The translations under genes were made by a program, and so were the position numbers. Shown in pieces: positions 25,558 through 33,800 of a DNA stretch of 64,000 nt (the stretch's first letter is position 1; every line of letters starts with the position of its first letter). Origin of the DNA: Taeniopygia guttata (Eukaryota; Chordata; Aves; Passeriformes; Estrildidae); the NCBI RefSeq assembly GCF_048771995.1, contig NC_133030.1, positions 11,548,001 through 11,612,000 on the forward strand, read 5' to 3'. The notes beneath the pieces are model-generated. The model did no database searches, had not been told where the DNA came from, and saw only the letters and a list, made by a program, of their open reading frames with translations.

Positions 25558-28500
25558 CCCTCGTACACATCTGCCTCTCCATCCAGCCATCTGTCCATCC
25601 CCCGGAGCTGTCAATCCAGCTGGCTTTGCCTCCCCCACGCCGAGCTGCCAGTCCTGGGGGGCTTCGGGCGGCAGAACCTACCAACACCAGCCCCACCACG
25701 GGGGGCTGGGGCAGGTGAACACCATCCCAAAACACTGCACGGCTCCAGCCAGATGCTCCCAGACATCCCTTATCCCTGCCAGCTGCCATGTATGGATGAG
25801 TCCCTCCTGTGTCCCCTCCAGCCCTGATGCCACCTGTCCCTGCTCTGTGGCCACGGCAAGTGGGAGCTGGGGATGGAGGGAGAATTTGGCAAGGGAAGGC
25901 GCTCCTTCCCTGGTGCTGGGCTATTTTTGGCCGAGGATTTCCGGAGAGCCGTGTGGTTTCTCTGCCTCGTGGTCCCCACCCTGTCTCTCTTCCCGAGGAG
26001 CACCCAGAACTCCGGCACCCCCTCTGCTCCCGTGGTTTGCATCCATCCCCATCCCCATCGCCATCCCCATTGCCATCGCCATCGCCATCGCCATTCCCAC
26101 CCCTGCTCCCAAGAGGATGCTGCTCATCCCCCGGCCAGGCTGGTGCTCCACGTCATCCCTGCTCCAAAATGAGCCCTTGGGCATCGCTCCCCACCCTGGA
26201 GTCACCCCAGCCCCCCTTCCCTTGGCGCAGAATCCTCTCCTGGCGCTGGCAGCGGGCACGGAGGAGCGGGCTGGGCTCTCATCCCGAGTGGCACTGCCAG
26301 CTCTCGCGCCGTCGCCACTTAGCCTCTCGCCCCGGGGCTCTCCATCATTCCCGAGCCCTTCGGGTGACAGCAGGAGAGAGGGAAGGCACAGAGCCAGCGG
26401 CTCCCCGGGAACAAGGGCGGGCAGGCTCCTCGCAGCCCATCCCAGCTCCACGAGCCCCGCGCTGGCTTCCCCAGCTCCCCGATTCCCCCCGGGCAGCGCC
26501 CCCCACTCACGTCACCCGGGCTCCACGTGGGTGACAGCAAGGCCACCGTGGGGACAGGATTCCCGCAGGGAGTTCAAGGATGGGGGATGCTCAGGGTCGG
26601 CCACAGCCCTCAGATCCGGGGGTTGGTGGTGCTGGGCGAGGAAGAGGAGGTTTGGAGGGGAACACATGGAAAGATGGAGAAAGGCAGCTCGGAGGGAGGA
26701 GGCAGAGGAGGGGAATGAAGGGCCGAGGAAGGCCCCAGAGGGAGGACTGGGGACTCAGATACGGGAAGGTGCCCGGGGGGAGGTGGGGATGGTGGAAATC
26801 CTCCAGGGGAGCCTGATGCCGGGGTTGCATCCTCCAGGGTCACAGAGGCAGGGTCATCCATGGGGCAGCACGGATGGTCATCCATGGTGGAGCAGGGACA
26901 GGACCCACCGCCCCCCCGCAGCCCCCGGTGTCCCGCAGGGGAAGAACAGATCACCCCGCCTTCCCTGGACAGCCGGGGCCCCCCGGAGTGCATCCGCAGG
27001 CTGTGCCCCCTCGGAGGGCCGGGAGCGGGGCTGCTGCGCTGCGCTGTCCCTCCGCCGCCGCGCCGGCTCCGTCCCTGCCGGCGCGACCGCTTCCCTTCAA
27101 ACCTCATTAACTCCCCCCAAGGTGACCCTCTCCCTCCCGCAGCCAGGCCCGGGGACGCCAGGAGGGGACGGGGCGCTGGGGGGGCACCCGGGGCTGGCAG
27201 GCGGGCGCGGAGCCTCCCGTGCCACAGCCACGCCGGCACCCACAGGGATGGGGGATGCTCCTCTTGGCCCATCCCAGCCCGCCGCCCCCCACGCCCAGCC
27301 TGGCCCCACACAGGTCCCCCAGGCCCCCTGCCAGGCACAACCAGGGGGGTCCGTCCCCCTGCTCGACACTGGGGCTCTGCCCATCGTGCCCGCGCTCCGG
27401 CGGCTCTCCGGGAGCCGTTCCCTTGCCGGATCCATCCATAATGGATATTGTAGCTGAGCCCCCGGGGGCCGGGGGGTGGCAGCGATATTATCTGCATCTG
27501 TCTTCATTCCCCGCTCCCCCCCCTCCTTCCTCGGCAGGCGGAAAAGCCGCGAGATCAGGCGCTGGAAAAGCCGCCTCCAGCTCCTCTCCTGCTCCTCGGA
27601 GTCAGGGGGGATCAGCAAGACCTCTCTGCCAGACCCCCCGCCCGGGAGGGAGCCCCCCAATCCTTGCCCTTGCTGTGCCCCAGCCGTGCTCAAGGCGGTC
27701 CTGGGACACGTCAGTGCGGGCGTGGGGAGGCTGAAAGGGTAGGAATTGGTGGCGATTGCTGGGAGCAAGGAACCCCCACCGCGGGGGGCTCGGCATCCGC
27801 GTGAACCCCCCACAGCCACGGGGAAATGGGATGGAGTCACCGTGGGGGACAAAGGACCGGGGTGAGGCCCCGGGGGATGCTCGGAGAGGCCGGCAGGAGC
27901 ATCCCTCGGGCTGGAGCAGAGGGGCCGGCTGGGAGGGGGACCCCAGAGCGGCGCAGGATGGGGGTCCCGGGTGGGTGTGGGGGTCCTGCCCCGCGGCGGC
28001 GCCGCGCGGGACGCGAGGCTGCAGCAGGTGCCCGGCTCCCGGCGAGGCCCGTGCGCTGCCATCCCTGCGCTCTTTGTCTGCCTGCTCCCTCATCCCGCTC
28101 CAGCCCCTCCGCCGGCCCCCGCCTCGCTCCTCGCCGTGTACCGGCTCCTTTGGAAGGCCGGCTTTTCTCGCAAGCCCCGGGGGGAGCTGTTCCCACGGCC
28201 GCGCCAGCACCAGGGGCTCCATCGCCCGCTCCGAGGCGGTGCGGGGGGAAAACAGGCAGCTGCTGCCTGGTTATTGATTCACCACCTCCAGCCGCCGCGA
28301 GGCTCTGCTCGGAACGCTTCCAGCCGGGAAAGATGGGGACGTGGGGAGCAGGGCCCCCGGCACCTGCTCGCTGCGCTGAGATGGAGCTTCGGGGATGCGA
28401 ATGTCACCCCAGAGGGGACAGCCGGTGCCAGCAGCGGGGACAGGGGTGGGGGGAAGTCTGGCAAGGGGAAGGGAGCTGTCCGGTGTTCCCAAAGCGAGGG

Positions 28501-30696
28501 GGACGTTGTCCCTGTGGCACAGAGGGCACCTTTGCGGGCAGCCCCAAGCTCTGCTTCGCGCTTGGACGCGGCTCTCCTGACACATCGTTTGGTGGTCCCG
28601 CAGCAGCACAGCCCCCTGCGGCTCCCCAAAAAAGCCTCCAGCTGGCGGGAGCCGTTTTGGGAAGCACCTCAGCTTGATCCCAACACCCCTTGCCAGCTAG
28701 GACCAGATTCCCTCGAGTGTCTCCAACCCCAGAACCGGAATGCCCCAGCAGCACCTCTGGGCTCCACGTTACCCCCAGATCCCTCTTTCCCTGGGCAGCA
28801 AAGTTTCCCGAATTTCCCGGCATCTTCTTCCCCCATGAAACGCAGCCAGCGCTGGGGGCCGCATCCACTGTCCCCACACGGTGACACGGAGCAGGGGACG
28901 AGGAGGACGAGGCTGGTGCCACCTCGGGCAGGGTTTTGGGGGGACAACAGGCACTGCTTCACTCCGGGATGTGGCTTGGCTGGCTCTTCCCAAATCCTGC
29001 GGGGGTGTGAGATGTCAGCACCCCCTCAGCCTCCATCGGGGTGGGGGACAGACCCGGCACCCCATCAGCACCACGGCTGGAAAATCCGGGAAAGGTGGGA
29101 ACATCCAGGGAAGCAGGCAGTGCCAGGGTGCTTGCACAGGTGTGTGCACCCCCAGCACCCCACGGCTCCAGGCGCCACGGCACAGCCGCCGCCAGTGACG
29201 TGGGAAAACTCCCACATGACGGGAGCCCCAGCAGCCGAGGAGCACGGGGTTTGGGAAGCGGGGACAGGGGGTCTGTCCCCCCAAATCCGGCAGCTCGAGC
29301 TCTGCCCTGGGAGCTTCCAGCCTGCCAGGCAGAGCCGGACACGGCACAAGCAGCCGTCGGTGGCCCATCGGCCGCCGGCGGGGACATCTGGCAGGGACAA
29401 GGGGGACAAATTGGGGGCAGGTGCAAAGTTTGGAGGGGGAACAAGGCAGGAACGAATCTCGGGCACCGGCAGGGAAAGGCAGCCCTGCCACACTGCCGCT
29501 GGCAGGGACAGACTGGCGTCCCCCCTCGGCCACCCACCCGCCGGGTGACCTTGGGCCAAGCAGCGCTCCGGGCACCGCTGCGGGGTCGCGGTGGCACGGG
29601 ATGGAGCCGCTGCCGGCGGGAGCGCTCAGCCCGCGGCCAGGCGCAAAGTTCCCCTCGAAGGCGGCTCGGCCGGAGCTGCCAACTCCCGGGCAGCGGTGAC
29701 GCCGTCACCTGCCGTGGGTGACAGCGCGTGGCGGTGCCCGGCGCGCCCCATTCTGCCGGATCCCGCAGGCCTGGCACCTGCAGCTCTCCCCGGCGGCGCC
29801 CGCTGTCCCCGCGTCCCCGCCGGCACGTCCCCACGCCACCGCAGGACACGCCGTCCTTCTGCCCGCTCCCCGGGCCCCGGGACACGGCCGGGGACAGCTG
29901 CCAGGCCCCGCCGATCCGCATCGCTCCGGCAGCATCCCTGTGTCTCCGCACCGGCTCGGGCACCCCCAAAACGTCCCCGCCAGCGTCCCAGATTCCCTGG
30001 TGCGGGGCCGACTGCTGCCTTCCGAGCATGAGCTCAGCAAATCCGCGCCGGAGAAAGCCCCTTCCCCAGCCGCCCACCCCCGCGTGTCCCGGTGTCATTC
30101 CGGAGGTGCAGCAGGACGGGGCACGGGGACCCCCAGAAGGACGGAGGGGGCGGGAGGTGAGGAGCAGGGATGTGCTGACCGCTGGATGCTGGTCTGGATG
30201 CCGGGATTTGGGGCTCTCCCGGGGGTCTGGGGTTTTGCTGGGGGTCTGGGGAGCGAGATGCTGCCCCTGGGGCTCGGGGTGTCCCGGGGGGGATCCGGGG
30301 CTCCAGCAGCTCTGCAGGGCGAGGAGAGGGGGGATGTACCGGGTGCTTGTCTGGGCGCCGGCACCCAAACGGCGTTTGGGGCTCGCCCCGTGTTTTTTGG
30401 GGGGCTGGGGAGCAGGATGCTGCCCGCGGGGGTTGGGGTGTCGCCGGGCGGGAGGTGTCGGTGGCTCCGGCAGCTCCGCAGCGCGGTGACAGCGGCGGCG
30501 GTGACTTTCTCCCCAAACTACCGTAACTCCCGGGGAGGCGCGGGGGGAAGCGGGCAGCGGCCACGGCGAATCCCCGGGGGGGCGGCGAGCGGTCGGCCAC
30601 CCCCGGTGTGTGTCCCCGCGTCCTGCGTGTCTCCGTCCCCCCCTCCCCGGCGGCCCGGGGCTCACCTGCGCTGGCAGCCTCCGGGTGCAGGTACAT
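6806..30696 (-). CDS. SYT7: Synaptotagmin-7, complete gene with 13 coding exons
   Basis: Coding exons in transcript order: 30666-30696, 20804-20907, 18759-18838, 17405-17536, 16623-16838, 13958-14326, 12098-12223, 9714-9849, 9030-9300, 8502-8671, 7980-8094, 7700-7899, 6806-6910. All have GT-AG junctions and matching phases; total 2055 nt, 684 aa. Skipping exons 4-7 gives 403 aa, the length of the canonical mammalian short form. The protein has a short lumenal N-terminus, one membrane span (about 17-38), a variable linker, then C2A and C2B. Short-form numbering places the calcium ligands at D166, D172, D225, D227, D233 and D297, D303, D357, D359, D365, all present. SYT7 is a high-affinity, slow calcium sensor for asynchronous release, facilitation, vesicle replenishment and lysosome exocytosis. 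Short introns not listed separately (8-11) hold nothing notable. One oddity is Cys328 in C2B where I recall Asn in mammals. Confidence 0.97.
6911..7699 (-). other. SYT7: SYT7 intron 12
   Basis: 789 bases. It holds an AT-rich island with an imperfect inverted repeat (CTCGCT...AGCGAG, 7189-7225) around two TAAT-type cores, and a perfect hairpin at 7463-7483. The density of such AT-rich blocks in an otherwise GC-rich gene suggests conserved non-coding sequence. Confidence 0.6.
7463..7483. other. Perfect 8-bp stem, 5-base loop hairpin
   Basis: TCATCGTT is followed after GTGCT by its exact reverse complement AACGATGA. It lies in SYT7 intron 12, about 215 bases downstream of the exon 12 donor in transcript direction. 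Confidence 0.85.
7700..7899 (-). CDS. SYT7: SYT7 exon 12: C2B core with calcium loop 3
   Basis: Acceptor CCGCCAG|AT, donor GGCAAG|GTGGGT. It encodes the polybasic strand ([11 protein letters not shown]) and loop 3 [10 protein letters not shown] with ligands D357, D359 and D365. The motif MKRCLNP has Cys where mammals, as I recall, have Asn. Confidence 0.97.
7980..8094 (-). CDS. SYT7: SYT7 exon 11: start of C2B, calcium loop 1
   Basis: Encodes [18 protein letters not shown] and then AMDIGGTSD with ligands D297 and D303 (the latter completed in exon 12). Separated from exon 12 by an intron of only 80 bases. Donor TCAG|GTACGG. Confidence 0.97.
8502..8671 (-). CDS. SYT7: SYT7 exon 10: second half of C2A
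   Basis: Encodes [16 protein letters not shown], then [10 protein letters not shown] with D225, D227 and D233, and the C2A-C2B connector ending PCSDGS. Donor AGC|GTAAGG, phase 0. Confidence 0.97.
9030..9300 (-). CDS. SYT7: SYT7 exon 9: first half of C2A
   Basis: Largest C2 exon, 271 nt. It opens with [18 protein letters not shown], a variable acidic lead-in, then the C2A strands and loop 1 [11 protein letters not shown] with D166 and D172. Acceptor CCTGCAG|CTC, donor GAAG|GTATGG. Confidence 0.97.
9714..9849 (-). CDS. SYT7: SYT7 exon 8: constitutive linker exon
   Basis: Encodes [18 protein letters not shown] and [20 protein letters not shown]. It is the acceptor exon for both long and short forms: the leading G completes AA from exon 3 (giving Lys) or AG from exon 7 (giving Arg), which explains the KLPAGGK and RLPAGGK joins known in mammals. 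Confidence 0.95.
9850..12097 (-). other. SYT7: SYT7 intron 7
   Basis: 2.25 kb, strongly GC-rich. It contains CATGCATG at 11120-11127, which in the SYT7 sense supplies overlapping GCAUG motifs of the RBFOX type. No exon-like segment with the right phase was seen. Confidence 0.5.
12098..12223 (-). CDS. SYT7: SYT7 exon 7: cassette exon, linker
   Basis: 126 nt, phase 2 at both ends, so skippable. Encodes [18 protein letters not shown] and [20 protein letters not shown]. The hydrophobic start followed by an acidic stretch is almost unchanged from my memory of mammalian SYT7, so this linker piece is under strong constraint. Acceptor GGGCAG|G, donor AAGAG|GTATGAG. Confidence 0.93.
12224..13957 (-). 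other. SYT7: SYT7 intron 6
   Basis: 1.73 kb. Immediately behind the exon 6 donor lies a long purine tract on the + strand (13643-13932), which is CU-rich in the transcript. The remainder is GC-rich without recognisable features. Confidence 0.55.
13643..13932. repeat. Degenerate GA-rich (CT-rich in SYT7 sense) simple repeat
   Basis: Repeated GAGAGAGGGATGGAGAG-like phrases with irregular spacing, including AGCAGAGG and ATGGAGAG variants. In the SYT7 transcript this gives many CUCUCU and UCUCCAUCC motifs starting about 25 bases after the exon 6 donor site. Confidence 0.85.
13958..14326 (-). CDS. SYT7: SYT7 exon 6: large cassette exon, linker
   Basis: 369 nt, phase 2 at both ends. Encodes [38 protein letters not shown], a low-complexity Ser/Ala/Gly segment and [20 protein letters not shown]. 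It is a disordered, basic linker with the conserved end motif. Acceptor CCCTAAG|T is weak at -3 (A instead of C or T) but has a very long pyrimidine tract; donor TTCCT|GTAAGT is strong. Confidence 0.93.
14327..16622 (-). other. SYT7: SYT7 intron 5
   Basis: 2.3 kb. The first about 95 bases next to exon 6 are purine-rich on the + strand and form the long polypyrimidine tract of the exon 6 acceptor. A run of 18 A lies at 15301-15318. The rest is GC-rich with no exon seen. Confidence 0.5.
15301..15318. repeat. Poly(A) run of 18
   Basis: Uninterrupted A run inside SYT7 intron 5, preceded by a shorter A run after CTCC. No retroposed body is recognisable beside it. Confidence 0.9.
16623..16838 (-). 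CDS. SYT7: SYT7 exon 5: cassette exon, linker
   Basis: 216 nt, phase 2 at both ends. Encodes [20 protein letters not shown] through [18 protein letters not shown]. The GSLLSGAK and [10 protein letters not shown] ends match mammalian long-form SYT7 as I remember it; the middle is variable and basic. The acceptor GGCCCAG|T was chosen over a nearer TTATCAG because only it keeps phase 2. Donor TCCAA|GTGAGT. Confidence 0.88.
17291..17345. repeat. (AGG)n-rich microsatellite in SYT7 intron 4
   Basis: Seven or more AGG units followed by AGGAAGG-type variants. In the SYT7 sense it is a CCT-rich pyrimidine stretch, about 60 bases downstream of the exon 4 donor. Confidence 0.85.
17405..17536 (-). CDS. 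SYT7: SYT7 exon 4: cassette exon, linker
   Basis: 132 nt, phase 2 at both ends. Encodes [20 protein letters not shown] and [20 protein letters not shown], a very well conserved linker segment. Acceptor CGCTGTAG|C, donor CTCAA|GTGAGT. Confidence 0.93.
17687..17705. repeat. Short (CA)n microsatellite
   Basis: About nine CA units inside SYT7 intron 3, followed by GGGCACGG. Confidence 0.85.
17953..18014. repeat. 16-bp tandem repeat, nearly four copies
   Basis: GGATCCCTTCCCTTGT repeats head to tail in SYT7 intron 3 with one or two changes per copy and a shortened last unit. Confidence 0.8.
18759..18838 (-). CDS. SYT7: SYT7 exon 3: juxtamembrane linker
   Basis: 80 nt. Encodes [18 protein letters not shown] then GRSEKKTIK. 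Ends ATCAA|GTAGGT, leaving two bases (AA) that pair with any of exons 4, 5, 6 or 8, the structural basis for the cassette splicing. Confidence 0.95.
18839..20803 (-). other. SYT7: SYT7 intron 2
   Basis: 2 kb. Contains the 52/55-bp alternating minisatellite at 19556-19915 and an otherwise unremarkable GC-rich flank. Confidence 0.55.
19556..19915. repeat. Minisatellite of alternating 52- and 55- to 57-bp units
   Basis: CTCCTTGGAT recurs at 19596, 19651, 19703, 19760, 19812 and 19867 (spacings 55, 52, 57, 52, 55). Short units carry GGGATGTTGGA, long ones carry GGGAACACCTGG before the shared phrase. A CTAATCCTGC-type phrase precedes each, and a diverged seventh unit lies to the left. Confidence 0.88.
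20804..20907 (-). CDS. SYT7: SYT7 exon 2: transmembrane exon
   Basis: 104 nt. Encodes [18 protein letters not shown] then [16 protein letters not shown]. The hydrophobic span is about residues 17-38; Cys35, Cys38 and Cys41 at its cytosolic edge are the expected palmitoylation sites. Acceptor CCCCAG|GG, donor AAAATG|GTGAGT. Confidence 0.96.
23770..24001. repeat. 18-bp minisatellite, about 13 copies
   Basis: Units such as GGCATCCCAGTGATCCTG and TGCATCTTGGGGGCCTTG follow one another with fixed 18-base spacing, one unit being 17. Because 18 is a multiple of three, the minus strand reads as an open HxDAQG-like hexapeptide repeat, which is a by-product rather than a gene. Confidence 0.88.
25525..25559. 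repeat. (CATC)n microsatellite
   Basis: About eight CATC units with one G change, in SYT7 intron 1. Confidence 0.9.
26042..26096. repeat. (CCATCG/CCATCC)n hexamer repeat
   Basis: About nine hexamer units, mixing CCATCC and CCATCG, in SYT7 intron 1. Confidence 0.85.
30666..30696 (-). CDS. SYT7: SYT7 exon 1: start codon exon
   Basis: Encodes [10 protein letters not shown] plus one base. The mammalian protein starts MYRDPEAASPG, so the start is secure. Donor GCAG|GTGAGC. The context around the ATG (ACCATGT) is good. Confidence 0.95.
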
Positions 30697-30908
30697 GGTG
30701 GCGGGCGGCGGCGGGGCGCGGCGGGGCGGCGGGGCGGCGGCTGCCCGGTGCAGCGGGGCCGCGGCTCATCAGACGGCGGCGGAGGCGGCGGCGGGAGGGG
30801 GCGGCGGGGCGGGGGGCGGCGGCGGGGCGGCGGGGGCCCGCATGCGGCGGCGGGGGGCCGGGAGCCCCGCGGAGCCCGTGCTGGCCGCCCGCTGCTGCGG
30901 GGTGCGCG

Positions 30909-30963
30909 CGTGTGCGGGTGCGTGTGCGGGTGCGTGTGCGGGTGTGTGCGGGTGCGTGTGCGG
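30909..30963. repeat. 12-bp GTGTGCGGGTGC tandem repeat
   Basis: About four and a half units with one GTGTGCGGGTGT variant, in the SYT7 promoter island, probably within or just upstream of the 5' UTR. Confidence 0.85.
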
Positions 30964-31046
30964 CGCGATCCTGCATCCACTTGCTGCTCGCTGCTGGCGG
31001 GATTGGAAACTGCAGCCGCCGGGAAGGGAGGAGGGAGCGGAGTGGC

Positions 31047-31067
31047 GGGGGGGCGGGGGGGGGGGGG
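31047..31067. other. G tract with quadruplex potential
   Basis: Seven G, one C and thirteen G in a row on the + strand (C tract in the SYT7 sense), at the upstream edge of the SYT7 CpG island. Confidence 0.8.
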
Positions 31068-31889
31068 TCTGGGATGCGCACGGAGAGAGGGGGACACGCG
31101 TGGGATGGTGACACCGCCCGCGGTGACGCCCCCGCGAGCCCGCACTGACGGCGCCGGTAACGCGGCTGCGGGGTCGCGGTCCCCCGGGATTCACGCGTCT
31201 CACCCGCGTGGGGAGGGGGACACGAGTGGCACGGGGCAGGCGGGCCGGCACAGGGGTGGCACACAGGGCCGCCCACCCGTGTTCTCACGATGGAATTCCC
31301 TGAGGAGGCCGAGCCCGCCCCGGGTCCCCGCGCACACGCGTGGGGCCGCGCGCGGGATCCCTGTCGGCCCCCGCAGGCTCCGTGTGCCGCGCTCCGGCGG
31401 GATCCAGGCCGGGTTTTGTGTGAGCCGGGGCGCGGCGGGCGCTGCCGGGGCACTGCGGGCGCGGCGGGCGCTGCGGGCACTGAAAAACACGGAGTGGATT
31501 TCGCGGAGCTCGCTCCCCTTATCCCCCCCCCGCATCACCCATCGCACAAAGGCCATTCCCGGCGAATTCCTGCTGCTCCAATCGGCTTCCAGGGGCGCTG
31601 GCCTGGGGGTCCCCGGGGTGCGAGGGGGCGCGGCCAAGGAGGAGACTGCTGATGCAGGATTTGCCCATAGATGGAGGCAACAGTAGCGGGAAAGATGGTG
31701 GAGACTGGGGATTTTCTCCTGGAATTGGGAACTGTGCTGGCTCTCACTTTCTGTTGGGGTGAGGGGATCAGGGATCCATCCCAGGATAGGGGGATGGGGT
31801 CAAGGACTCATCCCGGGATGGGGCAATGGAGCTGGGGCAGTCCTGGGTGGTCCTGGACTAGTGGGAACCTCCAGAGGCAGAGGCCAACC

Positions 31890-31952
31890 TGGCCTTGTGG
31901 AATGGAACTCAGACCAGATGACCTTTAAAGGTCCCTTCCAACCCAGACTGTT
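31890..31952 (+). mobile_element. CR1 LINE fragment, 3' end
   Basis: Carries the CR1 tail phrase GATGACCTTTAAAGGTCCC followed by TTCCAACCCAGA. First CR1 seen from the left edge; short and diverged. Confidence 0.75.
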
Positions 31953-33479
31953 GGGAATAAGTTGGAATCTCTCTGGACTTATACTGGGCCATGAAAAGGC
32001 AGGAAACCACCACAGTGATTGTTTGGAAGCTCTTTGGGAAACTAATATGGGACTTTCCTTGCTCCTAGGTTGGGTTTAGAGCAGGGAATGAAGCAGGAAA
32101 CATCTCCTTATAAAAACCCTGAACTGGCAGGCACTGGATTAAGGGATGGGGCTGAACTGGAGGCAACGGCGACTCCCCAGTGCTGTGGAATTCCCTGGCA
32201 GGTGAATAAGGGGTTAGGGATGAGGGATCTGGTCTCCTGTGCCTGACTCACACCAGGGGCTCCATCTCAGTGGCCCTCCCCTGGGGATGGGGGCTTCTCT
32301 GAGCACCTCAGCGCTGGGCCAGCCACATCCCACTTTGGAAAGCTGTCTGGGAGCCGCGTGCCAGGCAAACTCTGGCACATACACCCTGGCAAAAGTCTTC
32401 CAGTGAGGGGGAGCAGTGCCAGCCTGCTGCCAGCCTTCCTGGCACTCCGGATGGGCTGAGAAAAGGGCACCTCTCTGCCCCTCTGTGCTCCAGGGCTGAC
32501 AGAGCATCTTCCTGTGGCTACAGAGCTTTATTTTGATTTTGGAACGATTTCTGCCCCTTTCATGGGACTCTTCTCATGGAGCCCTTGGCAGCGGCCCTGG
32601 CTTTCACTCCGCTCCTCTCCGCTCGCTTCCCACACACTCCAGCGAGCTCTGAAATCCCCATCCCCGCACGCACAGACAGCCCGGCAGCTCCGTAACCTCC
32701 CGCTCCCACTCAGCCGCTCCCGCCGTCACTTCCAGCGGGGCCAGGTGGGTGGAGAACGCTGCTGAGTCACGGGCGAGGGCCACGCGTGAGCCTCCAACAC
32801 CCGCCACACCCCGGCACCTGCCCGGGAGACTTTTCCTTCCTCTCAGGCCAGCGTGGAAGGAGAAAGTTGGCCCAAAATAGGGCCCGGTGAGTCCCCGGTG
32901 CCCTGAACCCCTAGGTAACCTGAGTCACTGCCATTCCAAATTCCTGGGTGCCCCCAATCCCTGGGTGCCCAAACTGCCGCCATTCCAAACTCTAGGTGCC
33001 ACAATTATTTGGGCGACTGGACACCTGCATTCCCAAATCCCTGGGTGTCTGAATCCCTACCATCCTAAAGCCCTGCATGCCAGAAGCCCCTGCCATTCTC
33101 AATCCCTGGGCACACCAAATCCCAAACCAGCGTGGCCCTACTGGGCAGGAAGACACTCCAGTGTCTCCAGGATGTCTCCCAAGTGCCCGCTCAGGACTCC
33201 CTGGAAAAGGCACATTCTGCTGCTTGACCACTCCAGAAGGAGTCATCCAGCTCCTTTCTCCTCATTTTCCCTCTTTTGGGGAGGAGAGAATGGATATTCC
33301 CTCTCCTCCCTCTCCACCCAACAGAGAGAACCTTTATTACTCGTCGCTGGAGCTGTTTATCCAAATTAATCTCCGGGCCGAGGCCAAGCCGGGGGGTAGT
33401 TCCATGGGAAACGAGGAAATTTTCGGAGCCTAACGGGAGCAATTACAGGGGGTTAGGAAGCGAATATTCCTCAAGTCGG

Positions 33480-33800
33480 ACATGAGCGGGCGGTGACCCG
33501 GCGCTTGTCACAGCTAATAAAGATGTTAATGAGCCGGCAGCGGCACCCGGCTGCTGCTCCCATTGTTCCCATCGCTCCCTATTGCCGCTCCGCCGCTCCC
33601 GGCGCTGCGGAAGCAGGGCCGTGTTTGCCTTCTCTGTGCAAACACAGCGCGGGGCAGAACCGGTCCGGCGGCCGGGCGGGATCCGCCGAGCTGCCCCGGG
33701 CGCCTCCCGGTGCGCATCCCGGGAGAGGCCCCCGGGGGCACGGGAGGGGGAGCGGCGGAGATTGGCTCCGGGGGGATGCTCATCCTCCCGTGTGTTATTC
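33480..33800. other. Small GC-rich patch, possible distal regulatory element
   Basis: CpG-rich block in AT-richer surroundings, bordered on the left by AT-rich, constrained-looking sequence (AATTAATC, CAATTACAGG). No coding signal. Confidence 0.35.

Larger units (their letters stand above)
20908..30665 (-). other. SYT7: SYT7 intron 1
   Basis: Largest intron, 9.8 kb. It contains two AT-rich islands with homeodomain-like cores (21550-21635 and 22565-22620), an 18-bp minisatellite (23770-24001), a (CATC)n run (25525-25559) and a CCATCG hexamer run (26042-26096). Long GC-rich open frames on both strands are composition artefacts. No extra exon was identified. Confidence 0.5.
30697..31150 (-). 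promoter_or_regulatory. SYT7: SYT7 promoter CpG island and 5' UTR
   Basis: Extremely CpG-dense sequence with many GGCGGGG boxes, no TATA box, a GTGTGCGGGTGC tandem run and a long G tract. The transcription start lies somewhere in this interval; it cannot be placed from sequence. Confidence 0.65.

Noticed and set aside
25715-27457. 580-codon open frame on the + strand
   Set aside because: Lies antisense in SYT7 intron 1, is Pro/Ser/Ala/Gly-rich with no domain, and open frames of this kind occur on both strands because the region is GC-rich with few stop codons.
28959-31145. 728-codon open frame on the - strand running through SYT7 exon 1
   Set aside because: Reads through the true exon 1 in another frame and through CpG-island low-complexity sequence. 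Its length follows from base composition.
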